Part shown: in pieces, positions 1-8,862 of the stretch
Layout: every line of letters begins with the position of its first letter
Numbering within the stretch: position 1 is the stretch's first letter
DNA from: Photobacterium alginatilyticum
GTDB taxonomy: Bacteria; Pseudomonadota; Gammaproteobacteria; Enterobacterales; Vibrionaceae
Reading direction: 5' to 3'
DNA length: 64,000 bases
NCBI RefSeq assembly: GCF_009910675.1
Contig: NZ_RSEJ01000004.1
Span: 124,001 to 188,000, forward strand
Made by a program: the position numbers and the translations under genes
Notes under the pieces: generated by a model
What the model was told of the DNA's origin: nothing
Database searches by the model: none
The model's input: only the letters and a program-made list of their open reading frames with translations

Positions 1-126
1 GTGATCGGTGATGATCCGGTTTACGAATTGGATATGGTTTTAGCCTGGAATCGAAGCCGTATGGGCAAAGCAAAAACTTGGTGTATCAAACACATCGAGA
101 GTTTGTGGAAAAAGCAGTTTAACTAG
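1..126 (+). CDS. LysR-family regulator, C-terminal end (partial)
   Basis: An open frame enters from the left edge and stops at TAG after 41 codons. The visible residues, LDMVLAWNRSRMGKA followed by a short amphipathic helix, resemble the last strand and helix of LysR effector domains, where a VWHKSRYLSPA-like stretch is usual. The start lies outside the window, so neither the DNA-binding domain nor the target can be seen. A strong palindrome follows the stop. The family call rests on this short tail only. Confidence 0.6.
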   Translation: MIGDDPVYELDMVLAWNRSRMGKAKTWCIKHIESLWKKQFN

Positions 127-146
127 ACAAAACTGTCTGATAAAGA

Positions 147-170
147 AATGGCGCCAAATTTGGCGCCATT
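147..170. terminator. Bidirectional terminator hairpin between convergent genes
   Basis: A perfect 24-base palindrome built on ATGGCGCCAAA and its complement lies between the LysR fragment and patZ, which converge here. The following T run is short, so termination is inferred mainly from the stem and its position. Confidence 0.6.
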
Positions 171-192
171 TGTGTAATAGGGCGAAATAACG

Positions 193-2910
193 TTAACTTG
201 ATGTCTTCAATGGCAGCAGCATTTCGACAATGCCGTCTTCCATTTGGATATCAATTTCAAAGCCGACTTTTTGCGCCAGCATAATCATCCCGCGGTTAGA
301 AGGCATGGTCATTCCTGACATTCGCTGAAGCCCGCGCTGCTTGCAGTAGCTGATGATCTTGTCCATTAAAATACGCCCTAGTCCGATCCCTTTAAGATCC
401 GAGCGGACCAAAATCGCGAACTCGGCTTCTTCATTTTCAGGATCCGACAAAGCGCGGGCTACCCCGATGATCACTTCGTCTTCTTCGCCATTATCCTGTG
501 TGATCTGGCGGGTCGCGACAAAGGCCATCTCCCGGTCGTAATCAATTTGCGTCAGGTTGGCCAGTGCCTCATGGTTTAATTCACCGACATCAGAGAAAAA
601 ACGACGGTATAAATCATCGACGGAGACCTTCGATATAAAGGATTTATGCTTCGGTTCATCTTCGGGCAAAATTGGGCGAAGCAGAATTGAAGAACCATCT
701 TTTAACGAAACTTCTTCTTCATATTCTATAGGGTAAGGGCGTATTGCCAGTCTTTTTTGCTTGTCGCCTGTAAATTGCTTAATGCTCATCGAAGCGTCAA
801 TCACGGTCATCTCATCGCCAGAAGCCAGCAGAGGATGGATATCGAAGCTAATAATTTCCGGGCAATCAATGATCAATTGGGAAATCTTAACCAGCAGCTT
901 ACACAATGCTGGTATATCGATACGTTCTGGCAGGCTACGTTGCTTTATCTTGCCGGTCTTAATGGCGTTGATAACCATATAACGAGCCAAGGCCATATTG
1001 AGCGGCGGAATAGCGACAGCGGCATCCTTGTGAATATCCCACTCGGCAGCGTCTTCTCCCATTAGAATAACCGGGCCAAATACGGAATCATTGTGAACCG
1101 AGATACGAAGCTCCTGGGCGCCGGAACGTTTTGCCATCCGCTGAACTAACAGGCCGTCAATTTGGGCGTTAGGGTAGTCGATAGAAACACGATCCAGAAT
1201 GGCCTGGGCACCATTGGCGACTTCTGCTGCTGTTCTTAAGTGCAGCATTACCCCGTGTACTTCTGATTTGTGGCGAATATCCGGTGAGCGTAGTTTTACC
1301 GCCACCGGATAGCCAATTTGTTCGGCAATATGTGCTGCCTCTGAGGGATCTTCGGCAATCCATGTAGGCAGCGTGTTGAAGCCATAGCTTTCAAGTACCG
1401 GACGGACTTCATGAGTTTCAAGCTCAGAAACACCCTGGGCAAGCAGATGGTTTAATACGTCGTGAACGTGGCGAGGGTTGGCTTGGGTTTCCCCGAACGA
1501 AACCGGCGTTTCCATCAATTGCTTCTGGTTACGGCGGTATTCGACCAAATGCATGAAAGCCGATACCGCGCTTTCAGGCGTACGATAGGCAGGAAATCCA
1601 GCCTCGGTAAAAATTTGTCGAGAGGCCGCCGCCTCATTCTCGCCAGCCCAGTTAGTCAGAATGTTAAAGCGTTTGCTTCGGGGGTGGGACTGCAGAACAT
1701 GAACAAGTCGTTTGGCGGTTTCGTGGCCGGGGGCGATAGCAGAAGGAGAATGCATGATAAGCAATGCATCAAAATCGTCGCTGTCGAGCAAAATTCGAAC
1801 GGCTTTTTCATAACGGTTAATGTCGGCATCGCCGATAATATCGATTGGGTTGGAATTTGACCAGCAGGCAGGTAACACCTCAGACAGCTTGCTGGTGGTT
1901 TCTGCACTAAGCTCGGCCAACTTGCCGCCTCGGTCCGAAAGCGCGTCAACAGCCATAATTGCCGGGCCGCCGCCATTGGTAATGATGGCAAGGCGTTCGC
2001 CACGCAGAGGGACGGAGTGGGCAAGTGTCTCAACGGCAGCGAAAAGCTCATGGGTATTGTGTACCCTTAGCATACCTGAGCGTCGAATAGCCGCATCATA
2101 AACGGCATCCAGGCCAACCTCACCGCCGGTATGAAGATGCGCAGCCGCACCACCGGCCCGGGTTCGCCCACTCTTGAGTACCAGGATCCGCCGGTTACGT
2201 GCAGCGGCTCGTGCTGCTGACATAAAACGTCGGGCATCCTTGATTGAATCTACATATAAGAGAATGGCCTCGGTTTTACTGTCGCGGCAGAGTGAGTCGA
2301 GCAGCTCGGCAAAATTTATGTCACAGGCATCGCCAAGGGAGAGGAAAGTCGAGAAACCGATGCTCTTGTCTTTGGCCCAATCCAGGATGGTGGTGCAAAC
2401 GGCGGCTGACTGGGAAACAAAAGCGATATTTCCCTTATTGGCCGCAATAGGCGAAAAGGAAGCATTGAGGTTGAGCCATGGCAGAATTAAGCCCATGCTG
2501 TTCGGGCCCACAATACGCATATCGAACTCTTTTGCTACCGCATACATTCGGGCTTCTTCGGTCTCGCCGTTACCGTCGAAATCGCTGTTCATACCAGCAG
2601 CGAGTACGATTGCTACCTTGACGCCTTTCTCACCAAGTTGGCGAATGATATCGACATTACGGTGGGCATTGGTACAGACAATGGCGAGATCCGGAACCCG
2701 GGGAAGACTGGCAATTGTCGGGTAGGCGAGAACACCGGCTACGGCATCATATTTGGGAGTGACAGGCATTATAGGCCCGTGAAAACTACCTGAGAGCAGG
2801 TTTCTGATAACAACATATCCTGCCCGGTTGGGGCTGTCTGATGCCCCAATCACTGTGATTGATTTCGGCTTGAGTAGTTTGTCCAGTCCATCCATAACTT
2901 CACCCGACAT
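193..2910 (-). CDS. patZ: Protein lysine acetyltransferase PatZ (acyl-CoA synthetase-like plus GNAT)
   Basis: A 905-residue protein with the PatZ/YfiQ/Pka layout. An N-terminal CoA-binding and NDP-forming acyl-CoA synthetase-like region (about 10-460, beginning LLKPKSITVIGASD) is followed by an ATP-grasp part (about 490-700) and a C-terminal GNAT domain (about 740-890, acetyl-CoA loop LKGIGLGRILMD). In enterobacteria this enzyme acetylates lysines of central metabolic enzymes such as acetyl-CoA synthetase. The length matches the family. The first ATG has no clear ribosome site. A second ATG five codons on (2895) follows GGGTGA and could be the true start. Confidence 0.9.
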   Translation of the reverse strand: MSGEVMDGLDKLLKPKSITVIGASDSPNRAGYVVIRNLLSGSFHGPIMPVTPKYDAVAGVLAYPTIASLPRVPDLAIVCTNAHRNVDIIRQLGEKGVKVAIVLAAGMNSDFDGNGETEEARMYAVAKEFDMRIVGPNSMGLILPWLNLNASFSPIAANKGNIAFVSQSAAVCTTILDWAKDKSIGFSTFLSLGDACDINFAELLDSLCRDSKTEAILLYVDSIKDARRFMSAARAAARNRRILVLKSGRTRAGGAAAHLHTGGEVGLDAVYDAAIRRSGMLRVHNTHELFAAVETLAHSVPLRGERLAIITNGGGPAIMAVDALSDRGGKLAELSAETTSKLSEVLPACWSNSNPIDIIGDADINRYEKAVRILLDSDDFDALLIMHSPSAIAPGHETAKRLVHVLQSHPRSKRFNILTNWAGENEAAASRQIFTEAGFPAYRTPESAVSAFMHLVEYRRNQKQLMETPVSFGETQANPRHVHDVLNHLLAQGVSELETHEVRPVLESYGFNTLPTWIAEDPSEAAHIAEQIGYPVAVKLRSPDIRHKSEVHGVMLHLRTAAEVANGAQAILDRVSIDYPNAQIDGLLVQRMAKRSGAQELRISVHNDSVFGPVILMGEDAAEWDIHKDAAVAIPPLNMALARYMVINAIKTGKIKQRSLPERIDIPALCKLLVKISQLIIDCPEIISFDIHPLLASGDEMTVIDASMSIKQFTGDKQKRLAIRPYPIEYEEEVSLKDGSSILLRPILPEDEPKHKSFISKVSVDDLYRRFFSDVGELNHEALANLTQIDYDREMAFVATRQITQDNGEEDEVIIGVARALSDPENEEAEFAILVRSDLKGIGLGRILMDKIISYCKQRGLQRMSGMTMPSNRGMIMLAQKVGFEIDIQMEDGIVEMLLPLKTSS

Positions 2911-3063
2911 TAATGAGAGTTACACCAGAGTCTAACGGATGAAGATTGGAGTTTCCGACTAAAGTTTGCGAGCTGTGATCAATGGCAACTTGTTTGAATC
3001 AATAGCTTTTTAGTCAAGAAAATGGGCACTTCCTCGTTGTAATGAAAAGCAGTACCCAAATAG

Positions 3064-3573
3064 CTAGATTTGGTAGCGGCTTTTATCACCGATATCGTAG
3101 TGCAAAGGCATACGCCATTTTGCAATGGCGGCAATAGCTAACAGTACGGTGCCGACAAGGCTGAAAACAAAGCTAACCTGAACTAACCCGAAGACATAAC
3201 AGAACCAGTAACCGGCCAGAACTAATGGCGTTAGTGTCAGTATTTTTAGCTGAAAGCAAAAATACTCTTTAATTGCGAGTGCACTGAAGGTAAATAAGGC
3301 TGCACCCAATGCAAGTGGTGACCATATATCAAGAATTAACCAAGCAGCGGCAAACATCCCGCTGCCGGCGATTAACCACCGAAAACGTTTATCGTAGATA
3401 TGAACAGTGCTTGCAGCAATAAGTGCGCTAATAACAATGGCCGGGATAGCTAACTCAGTTTTCCAAGATATTATCAACAAGATAGCAGCAGCTGCGGTTA
3501 GGGCACAGCGATAGAGAATGACGGTTAATTTATCAAGGCTGTCGAGCTCGCTCTGAATATGAGGATCGGCCAT
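3064..3573 (-). CDS. DUF2301-type integral membrane protein
   Basis: A 169-residue protein with a short hydrophilic N-terminus and about six hydrophobic segments between residues 20 and 155. The segment ALAIKEYFCFQLKILTL resembles the conserved core of DUF2301 (COG5413) membrane proteins, whose function is unknown. It lies 150 bp upstream of patZ on the same strand and is divergent from the SPOR lipoprotein gene. The DUF assignment is from memory of the family and is moderately sure. The membrane location is clear. Confidence 0.65.
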   Translation of the reverse strand: MADPHIQSELDSLDKLTVILYRCALTAAAAILLIISWKTELAIPAIVISALIAASTVHIYDKRFRWLIAGSGMFAAAWLILDIWSPLALGAALFTFSALAIKEYFCFQLKILTLTPLVLAGYWFCYVFGLVQVSFVFSLVGTVLLAIAAIAKWRMPLHYDIGDKSRYQI

Positions 3574-3723
3574 TTGAAGCTCCGAATTATCAAGAATGAC
3601 GTATTTTACATCAGAATCATGTGACGAATGACAGATAGTTATTGATCTAACGTAAAGTAAGGGTTGATTGGGCTTAGAAGCAACGGCAGAATGAAAGCAG
3701 AGATCTTATTTGGCAGAGTAATA

Positions 3724-4305
3724 ATGAAGAAAATCGCCGTGTTCGCCGTAGTAACGGCACTAGCCGGGTGTGCGTCAGACAGTGAAAATATGCAAATTGT
3801 AACCTCTTCATCTGAAGAAAGTTACACGGCAGAGCAGCTTCGCTCACTAGAACAGATGCAAAAAGCAAAAACTGAACAGACAGTGATTGCCCTGACTGAA
3901 GAAACCGTTAAACCTAAACCGGTAAAGCAGGTTGTCAAAATATCACCTCAGCATCCTGAAGAGCAAATGGCTAAGAAACAAACGCCTAAGCCGAAGAAGC
4001 CTGTTTACAAATATTCCAAGGCAGCTTCTGGTGGATACACAATCCAAGTGCTGGCATTGAGCCATAATAGAGGTTTCCGACCTTATATGAATAAGCTGCC
4101 ATCGGATCAGCCTGTCTGGATGAACAAAAAAGAGCTTGAAGGTCTACCTTGGTATACCTTGTTATACGGCCAGTTTGATACACGCGAACAGGCGAAAAGG
4201 GCTCTGGCGGCATTGCCACAAAACGTAAAAGATTACGGCCCATTTATCCGCAGCCTGAAAGAGATTAAGTCATCACCGACGCCTAAGCTGACAAAGCTGA
4301 ACTAA
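3724..4305 (+). CDS. SPOR-domain lipoprotein
   Basis: The protein is 193 residues from ATG 3724. Starting here places a typical lipoprotein signal at the N-terminus (MKKIAVFAVVTALAGC, lipobox LAGC, Cys16). The longer frame from 3664 would bury that signal. A basic, proline-rich linker (QTPKPKKPVYKY) leads to a C-terminal SPOR domain from GGYTIQVLALSHNRGF to the end. SPOR domains bind peptidoglycan stripped of stem peptides, usually at division sites. The exact partner is unknown. A strong terminator follows. Confidence 0.8.
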   Translation: MKKIAVFAVVTALAGCASDSENMQIVTSSSEESYTAEQLRSLEQMQKAKTEQTVIALTEETVKPKPVKQVVKISPQHPEEQMAKKQTPKPKKPVYKYSKAASGGYTIQVLALSHNRGFRPYMNKLPSDQPVWMNKKELEGLPWYTLLYGQFDTREQAKRALAALPQNVKDYGPFIRSLKEIKSSPTPKLTKLN

Positions 4306-4312
4306 TCAATGG

Positions 4313-4341
4313 AAAAGAGAGCAAGCTTGCTCTCTTTTTTT
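4313..4341 (+). terminator. Rho-independent terminator after the SPOR gene
   Basis: The stem AAAGAGAGCAA pairs with TTGCTCTCTTT and runs into seven Ts. It lies 8 bases after the SPOR stop codon. Confidence 0.85.
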
Positions 4342-4631
4342 ATATCCGGAAGTTCCGACAGAAGCCATGATGTTCAATCTATACCACTCAAGCAGCTGAA
4401 AACGTTAACTTCAATCAGTTACCGCGACTTTTATGCTCAACCAATGTTAATTTAATGAAATATTTCACTGATAACTGATCTGTAAGGTGCAATATGCTCG
4501 TTTTTTTTATTACTATTGAGACAGAATGATAGCTTAAGCGTCGGATGGGCGGAGATACGCTTTGACGTTAGGCTGAACAAATAAATGGCTGGCAACACAA
4601 GATCTGCCGGTTTGTACTACAAGGGATGATA

Positions 4632-5624
4632 ATGAGCTCAATCCATGTTTTATTACTGTGCGGCGGCGGAAGCGCCGAGCACGAAGTTTCTCTCGTTTCT
4701 GCTAACTTTGTTGAACAGCAGCTCCAGAAGATTGATGGCATTACCTACACCCGTGTTGAAATGAAAGAGAGCGGTTGGTTTGACAGCGAAGGCACTCACT
4801 GTCAGCTGAATCTTGACCGTTCATTGCAAGTTGGCGACCAGAAAACACAAGTTAATTACGTGATCCCATGTGTTCACGGCTATCCGGGTGAAACCGGCGA
4901 TCTCCAGTCGTTTCTTGATATGGCAAAACTGCCATACTTTGGCTGTGGTGCAGAGGCCAGCACCAACTGCTTCAATAAAATCACCACCAAACTGTGGTTT
5001 GATGCGCTGAATATTCCAAATACGCCTTACGTTTTCCTGAGCGAAAATAGCGATGAGGCGCATGAACAAGCTGCTGCTGCTCTGGAAAAATGGGGAAAGG
5101 TCTTCATTAAAGCCGCTTGTCAGGGGTCTTCGGTCGGCTGCTACCATGTCGCGAATGTTGCTGAACTTGCCGATGCGGTAAATAAGGCGTTTACCTACTC
5201 AGAACAAGTTCTTATTGAAAAAGCGATCAAGCCACGTGAGCTTGAAATCGCAGCTTATCAATATGGCGATGAGCTGGTGATCACCAAGCCAGGCGAAGTG
5301 TCGTGTCCGGATGACAAGTTCTATACCTATGAAGAGAAGTACAGCTCCGACAGCCACTCAACAACAACTGTTGAAGCTCGTGATCTTACTGAAGAACAAG
5401 TTGAACAGATCCGTCACTATGCGCGTAAAGCGTTTGTACAAATGAAGCTGAAAGATCTGTCACGCATTGATTTCTTCCTCAGTGAAGATAATGAAGTGTT
5501 GCTCAACGAGATAAATACCTTCCCGGGTATGACGCCAATTTCTATGTTCCCTCAAATGCTGGAGCATAACGGCCACTCGTTTAGCGTATATCTGGAAAAA
5601 GCCATCAAAGCGGCTGCAGTATAA
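4632..5624 (+). CDS. ddl: D-alanine--D-alanine ligase
   Basis: A 330-residue ATP-grasp ligase that joins two D-alanines for peptidoglycan precursors. Visible marks are the N-terminal GGGSAEHEVSL motif, the ATP-binding lysine region GKVFIKAACQGSSVG, and the C-terminal metal and product site SRIDFFL...LLNEINTFPGMTPISMFP. AAGG at 4621-4624 sits seven bases before ATG 4632 and favours that start over ATG 4626. The gene stands alone. The preceding 290 bp hold no gene. Vibrios often carry a second ddl outside the mur-fts cluster, and this is probably that type. Confidence 0.95.
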   Translation: MSSIHVLLLCGGGSAEHEVSLVSANFVEQQLQKIDGITYTRVEMKESGWFDSEGTHCQLNLDRSLQVGDQKTQVNYVIPCVHGYPGETGDLQSFLDMAKLPYFGCGAEASTNCFNKITTKLWFDALNIPNTPYVFLSENSDEAHEQAAAALEKWGKVFIKAACQGSSVGCYHVANVAELADAVNKAFTYSEQVLIEKAIKPRELEIAAYQYGDELVITKPGEVSCPDDKFYTYEEKYSSDSHSTTTVEARDLTEEQVEQIRHYARKAFVQMKLKDLSRIDFFLSEDNEVLLNEINTFPGMTPISMFPQMLEHNGHSFSVYLEKAIKAAAV

Positions 5625-5717
5625 ACTGCGCTTTGGCCGGAGGGGAGCTTTCCGACGGCCAAATTGGCGATTCTGTCTGGAGATGCAATACTGGGTATAG
5701 ATATAGAAAGGAAAAGT

Positions 5718-5891
5718 ATGCTGACAACGAAACAAAAACGTGAACGGTTTGAAGCTTTGCGAGCTCGAAATTACAGGGCGAGTCTACAGCTTGAAGGTTT
5801 CGATGTTGAGCCAACGAAGATGGATAGCGACAGAGATCAATCCACAGAATCCGTTAAAATTGCCAGATTAAAACAGCGCTATGCGAGATAA
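5718..5891 (+). CDS. YhfG/FicA-type antitoxin of Fic
   Basis: A 57-residue basic protein. ATG 5718 is preceded by AAAGGAA. MLTTKQKRERFEALRARNY resembles E. coli YhfG. The helix contains SLQLEG, matching the (S/T)xxx(E/D)(G/N) inhibitory motif of class I Fic antitoxins, whose glutamate blocks the Fic ATP-binding arginine. Its last 11 bases overlap the start of the fic gene, so the two are translationally coupled. This length suits a small stand-alone antitoxin. Confidence 0.8.
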   Translation: MLTTKQKRERFEALRARNYRASLQLEGFDVEPTKMDSDRDQSTESVKIARLKQRYAR

Positions 5892-6522
5892 ATATGGTGT
5901 AAACCAAGACCCGGACTGTTACCCCGGAACGACTATCCTCAAGAATCGCTTATCTATCATGGATGAAGACGAACTTGAGCTTGCAGAACGAGATTTTACC
6001 CGCGTTCGGGCAGAACACTTTGTGCCCGAGTTTGATCAATTCAATCTGGCTTATCTTCAAAAAATTCATCAACACCTGTTCCAGGATTTGTACTTATGGG
6101 CCGGCCAAATACGTCAGGTCGATATTACAAAAGGGCAAACGCGTTTCTGCCATATGGAGAATATTCAGCGTGAGGCCGAAAAGCTTTTCATCGAGCTGGA
6201 ACAAGAAGAGTTTCTGTGCGGCTTGCCATTCGATACGTTTATCAAACGTATGGCGCACTATTACTGCGAGCTGAATATAATCCACCCATTTCGTGAAGGT
6301 AATGGCAGAGTGCAACGTATCTTTTTCGAAATCCTGGCGATTAATGCCGGCTATGAAGTGTGTTGGGAAGGCATCAACCTCAAAGAATGGGTCGACGCCA
6401 ACCAAATGGGTTACTTTGGCGAGCTAAAGCCGTTGCAACGTCTGTTTGAGCGGATCACTGTGCTGATTGATATTCAACAAGGACCAAGAGAACATTGGGC
6501 TGACAGTCCTTCCGAGCAATAG
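5881..6522 (+). CDS. fic: Fic-domain AMPylating toxin
   Basis: A 213-residue Fic protein. Residues 135-143 are HPFREGNGR, the canonical HPFxx(D/E/G)GNGR active-site loop that carries the catalytic histidine and phosphate-binding residues. The upstream YLWAGQIRQVDITKGQ is the usual beta-hairpin flap region. Such enzymes transfer AMP to target hydroxyls. The bacterial FicT targets known elsewhere are DNA gyrase and topoisomerase IV, and the target here is not visible. The start overlaps the antitoxin end by 11 bases. The recombinase next to it hints at mobility. Confidence 0.88.
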   Translation: MRDKYGVNQDPDCYPGTTILKNRLSIMDEDELELAERDFTRVRAEHFVPEFDQFNLAYLQKIHQHLFQDLYLWAGQIRQVDITKGQTRFCHMENIQREAEKLFIELEQEEFLCGLPFDTFIKRMAHYYCELNIIHPFREGNGRVQRIFFEILAINAGYEVCWEGINLKEWVDANQMGYFGELKPLQRLFERITVLIDIQQGPREHWADSPSEQ

Positions 6523-6537
6523 CCCTGCAAATATAGT

Positions 6538-6557
6538 CCTACTAATGCACTATAACT
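6538..6557 (+). repeat. Direct repeat downstream of the integrase (copy 1)
   Basis: CCTACTAATGCACTATAACT matches 7570-7589 at 17 of 20 positions in the same orientation. The two copies bracket the integrase gene. It is a candidate attachment or core site. Confidence 0.5.
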
Positions 6558-6587
6558 TTTGAATTATCTCCGCTCTCTATACCATAC

Positions 6588-7559
6588 TCATTTATCCCAT
6601 GGCTTAGGCTTAACATACTTGGCGACTTCTTTATCGTGACGATCGGTATTGCCTACGTATTGAGCCGGCATTGCCGGGCTTTTCCAGCGTCCCTGTTCTT
6701 GAATTTCGCTAATTGAAAGGCCTGAATCAGCTAAATCCTTAGCGGCACCAACTCGTGGAGATTGTCCTGAGAATAGGGCGGATGACGGTATGTTCAGTTC
6801 ATCGCTGGCACGCCGAAATACACGATAAATTGATGAGTGATCTAACGGCTTATCACCAATATTACTGTGGCGATCGATACGACGAAAAACAAAACCCTCA
6901 CAAATCATGCTAATTACAAGCCATCGCTGTAATGCTTTAGATGATACCGAGCTAAGGGAAATGCATCTGCCGTTAACTAAAAGATCAATCAAACCATTTG
7001 TGTGTATCTCCAATGAATCAATAGTGAGTGCAGCAAGCTCGCTGCGTTTCAGCATTGCTTCGAATGAGACGGCCCAGATCGCCATGTCGCGAATATCTTT
7101 TACTTTGGTGGAAAGCTCAAATTGATAGAGAAGCTTTTGTAAGTGTTCGTCTCTAAATGCTGAGGCATTACGATAATCATCATGCTTCTTGAGTTGCTGC
7201 TTTTGCATCTCCAAGCGTATTTCGGTGTGGGAGCAAGGGTCGGTAAGATTATGGCAGCGATGCACCAAACTAATTGTTACCATGTAACGCTTTAAGCTGG
7301 CGAGTTTTCGAGAGCGGGACATGTGGTCGATGTACCTATGCACTGTATCTGACTTTGCAGGCAAACATGGCACTTTATTTTCAATGCAGAAAGCGACAAA
7401 ATTATTCCAGTCATTTTTAAAAGCAACGAGCGTATTGTTAGCATATTGGCCGTGTGTGAGCTCCTCCCATGGATCTGTGGTTTCGATAAACCCAGAGAAT
7501 GTTTTGATGCTGAGGCGCTGTTGTTCTTCATTATCGATAGGTGGAATTTTCTTGGTCAT
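6588..7559 (-). CDS. Tyrosine recombinase with altered catalytic residues
   Basis: A 323-residue integrase. Residues 25-130 form the SAM-like core-binding domain (HGQYANNTLVAFKNDWNNF). The catalytic domain follows, with FSGQSPRVGAAKDLADSG, GRWKSP and the nucleophile Y301 in PAQYVGN. The residue normally Arg-I is Lys (MLKRSEL, K171), and the first residue of the HxxR box is Gln266 (QSPR). As I remember them, related vibrio integrases share these changes, so they may mark a subfamily rather than decay. No tRNA adjoins it. Nearly identical 20-bp direct repeats lie just outside both ends. Confidence 0.85.
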   Translation of the reverse strand: MTKKIPPIDNEEQQRLSIKTFSGFIETTDPWEELTHGQYANNTLVAFKNDWNNFVAFCIENKVPCLPAKSDTVHRYIDHMSRSRKLASLKRYMVTISLVHRCHNLTDPCSHTEIRLEMQKQQLKKHDDYRNASAFRDEHLQKLLYQFELSTKVKDIRDMAIWAVSFEAMLKRSELAALTIDSLEIHTNGLIDLLVNGRCISLSSVSSKALQRWLVISMICEGFVFRRIDRHSNIGDKPLDHSSIYRVFRRASDELNIPSSALFSGQSPRVGAAKDLADSGLSISEIQEQGRWKSPAMPAQYVGNTDRHDKEVAKYVKPKPWDK

Positions 7560-7569
7560 TTAGTGATAA

Positions 7570-7589
7570 CCTTCTAGTGCACTATAATT
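7570..7589 (+). repeat. Direct repeat upstream of the integrase (copy 2)
   Basis: CCTTCTAGTGCACTATAATT sits 10 bases before the integrase start and shares the CTA-R-TGCACTATAA core with 6538-6557. It also contains a -10-like sequence, so it could double as the integrase promoter or operator. Confidence 0.5.
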
Positions 7590-7809
7590 ATAAAGATATA
7601 CCAAACATAAATTTGTACATAGTGAAGAATAAAAAAATCATACTGACAACAAATTTATAAGCTTAATTAGAAGACAAATGAGCAACTAAATGCTTCAATA
7701 ACACTGGATTTAATGAGTTTTTGTAACAATACTTATTATCTCAAGAGATTATTTTTTTGATGCTTGTTTTTTGTACAGAGATTTGACTCAACTTTGTTGA
7801 GGAGTGTGG

Positions 7810-8175
7810 ATGAAGAAAAGAATATTCCATCGAGGGCACAACATTGAAAATGCAACAGGTGACCCTGATGGCTGGAAAACCACAATTAATGGTCGTCCGG
7901 TATCAAGTAAACTAACATTGGTTAAGAAAAGCATCGACTGGTGGTGTGATATGAAAGCATTCATGCCGCCAGAGAAGTTTGCAACTGTTGGATCTCAAGC
8001 TCAGCAAGCAGATCAAAAGATTGAAGATTACAAAGGCTTTAAGCTGATGAATGACAGCGGGAAGCCTAATGAGTGGTATGTGATATTACGTGGGCGATTA
8101 TTAAAAGGATCGCCCATCGCAATTAAAAAGCACTTAGATGCTGTTATTGAAAAGCTCAAACAACAACAGAAATAG
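7810..8175 (+). CDS. DUF3319 family protein
   Basis: A 121-residue protein. GAGGAG at 7799-7804 sets ATG 7810 as the start, rather than GTG 7804. It holds two copies of a short fold: a residue-glycine-turn strand pair leading to LTLVKKSIDWW and, later, YKGFKLMNDSG...WYVILRGRLLKGSPIAIKKHLD. This internal duplication resembles vibrio DUF3319 proteins of unknown role. No signal peptide or membrane segment is seen. The integrase is divergent from it across 250 bp of AT-rich DNA. Confidence 0.7.
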   Translation: MKKRIFHRGHNIENATGDPDGWKTTINGRPVSSKLTLVKKSIDWWCDMKAFMPPEKFATVGSQAQQADQKIEDYKGFKLMNDSGKPNEWYVILRGRLLKGSPIAIKKHLDAVIEKLKQQQK

Positions 8176-8200
8176 AGTAGGGTAAGCTTACTATTTTCAA

Positions 8201-8231
8201 TAAACTAAACGCCGCAAAGGCGTTTAGTTTA
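8201..8231. terminator. Bidirectional terminator, 13-bp stem
   Basis: TAAACTAAACGCC pairs perfectly with GGCGTTTAGTTTA around a GCAAA loop. It lies between the convergent DUF3319 and retropepsin-like genes. Confidence 0.75.
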
Positions 8232-8238
8232 TAAACGA

Positions 8239-8772
8239 TTAATCGTCTTCATCAAGCTTATCAACATCGACTAAATAATCACCACTTAGCCAGTTGCGGC
8301 CGATGAGTAATTTGTAGTCGAGCTTGCTTCTGTCTCGTAAATTGACTGCAACGCGTTTGTGTTCGCCATTCCAGCTTAAGTCCATTTTTACAGCGTAGCG
8401 ACGTTCAACACCCTGGGCATTGCGAATCTTGCTAACTTTGATGATTTTTCCTTTATATGTCGCTTCATCACCATTTTCATTTATCGAGGTAAACTCAACG
8501 GTTTCCCCAAGGTGATCTCGCATATCATCACTGTCGCTATCTTCGCCAGTAACTTTAATGTTGGTTGCATGTATCGATGTTGTTTTCGCACCGGTATCGA
8601 TACGTGCTTTAAAGTCGAGTTCAAGCTCATAAACTTTGATTGTCTCAACTTGCCCGACAATCGACTTATCTCTACTAGCTTTACCGTCAGCCATTGCTAA
8701 GTTTGCACCGGTTACCGAAAACAGTATCAAGGCGGGTAGCAGAAGTTTCTTCACACAGGCTCCTAAAATCAT
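8239..8772 (-). CDS. Exported retropepsin-like protein (ATP-dependent zinc protease family, COG4067)
   Basis: A 177-residue protein with an N-terminal signal peptide (LLLPALILFSVTGANLAMA). The body matches the COG4067/DUF785 family: ARIDTGAKTTSIHA carries the aspartyl-protease-like DTGA motif, and LLIGRNWLSGDYLVDV is the closing strand. The family is named zinc protease in databases, yet its fold is retropepsin-like and activity is shown for few members. ATG 8772 gives six residues before the KKLLL signal core. A start at the internal GTG (V7, 8754) is equally plausible. Confidence 0.8.
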   Translation of the reverse strand: MILGACVKKLLLPALILFSVTGANLAMADGKASRDKSIVGQVETIKVYELELDFKARIDTGAKTTSIHATNIKVTGEDSDSDDMRDHLGETVEFTSINENGDEATYKGKIIKVSKIRNAQGVERRYAVKMDLSWNGEHKRVAVNLRDRSKLDYKLLIGRNWLSGDYLVDVDKLDEDD

Positions 8773-8862
8773 TAGTCGTTTTCAATGTAGACACCAGATT
8801 AATAAGTATGTTCCAGCTTACTAAAACAGCATACTGAACTCACTCAATCTTTCTAAATAATA

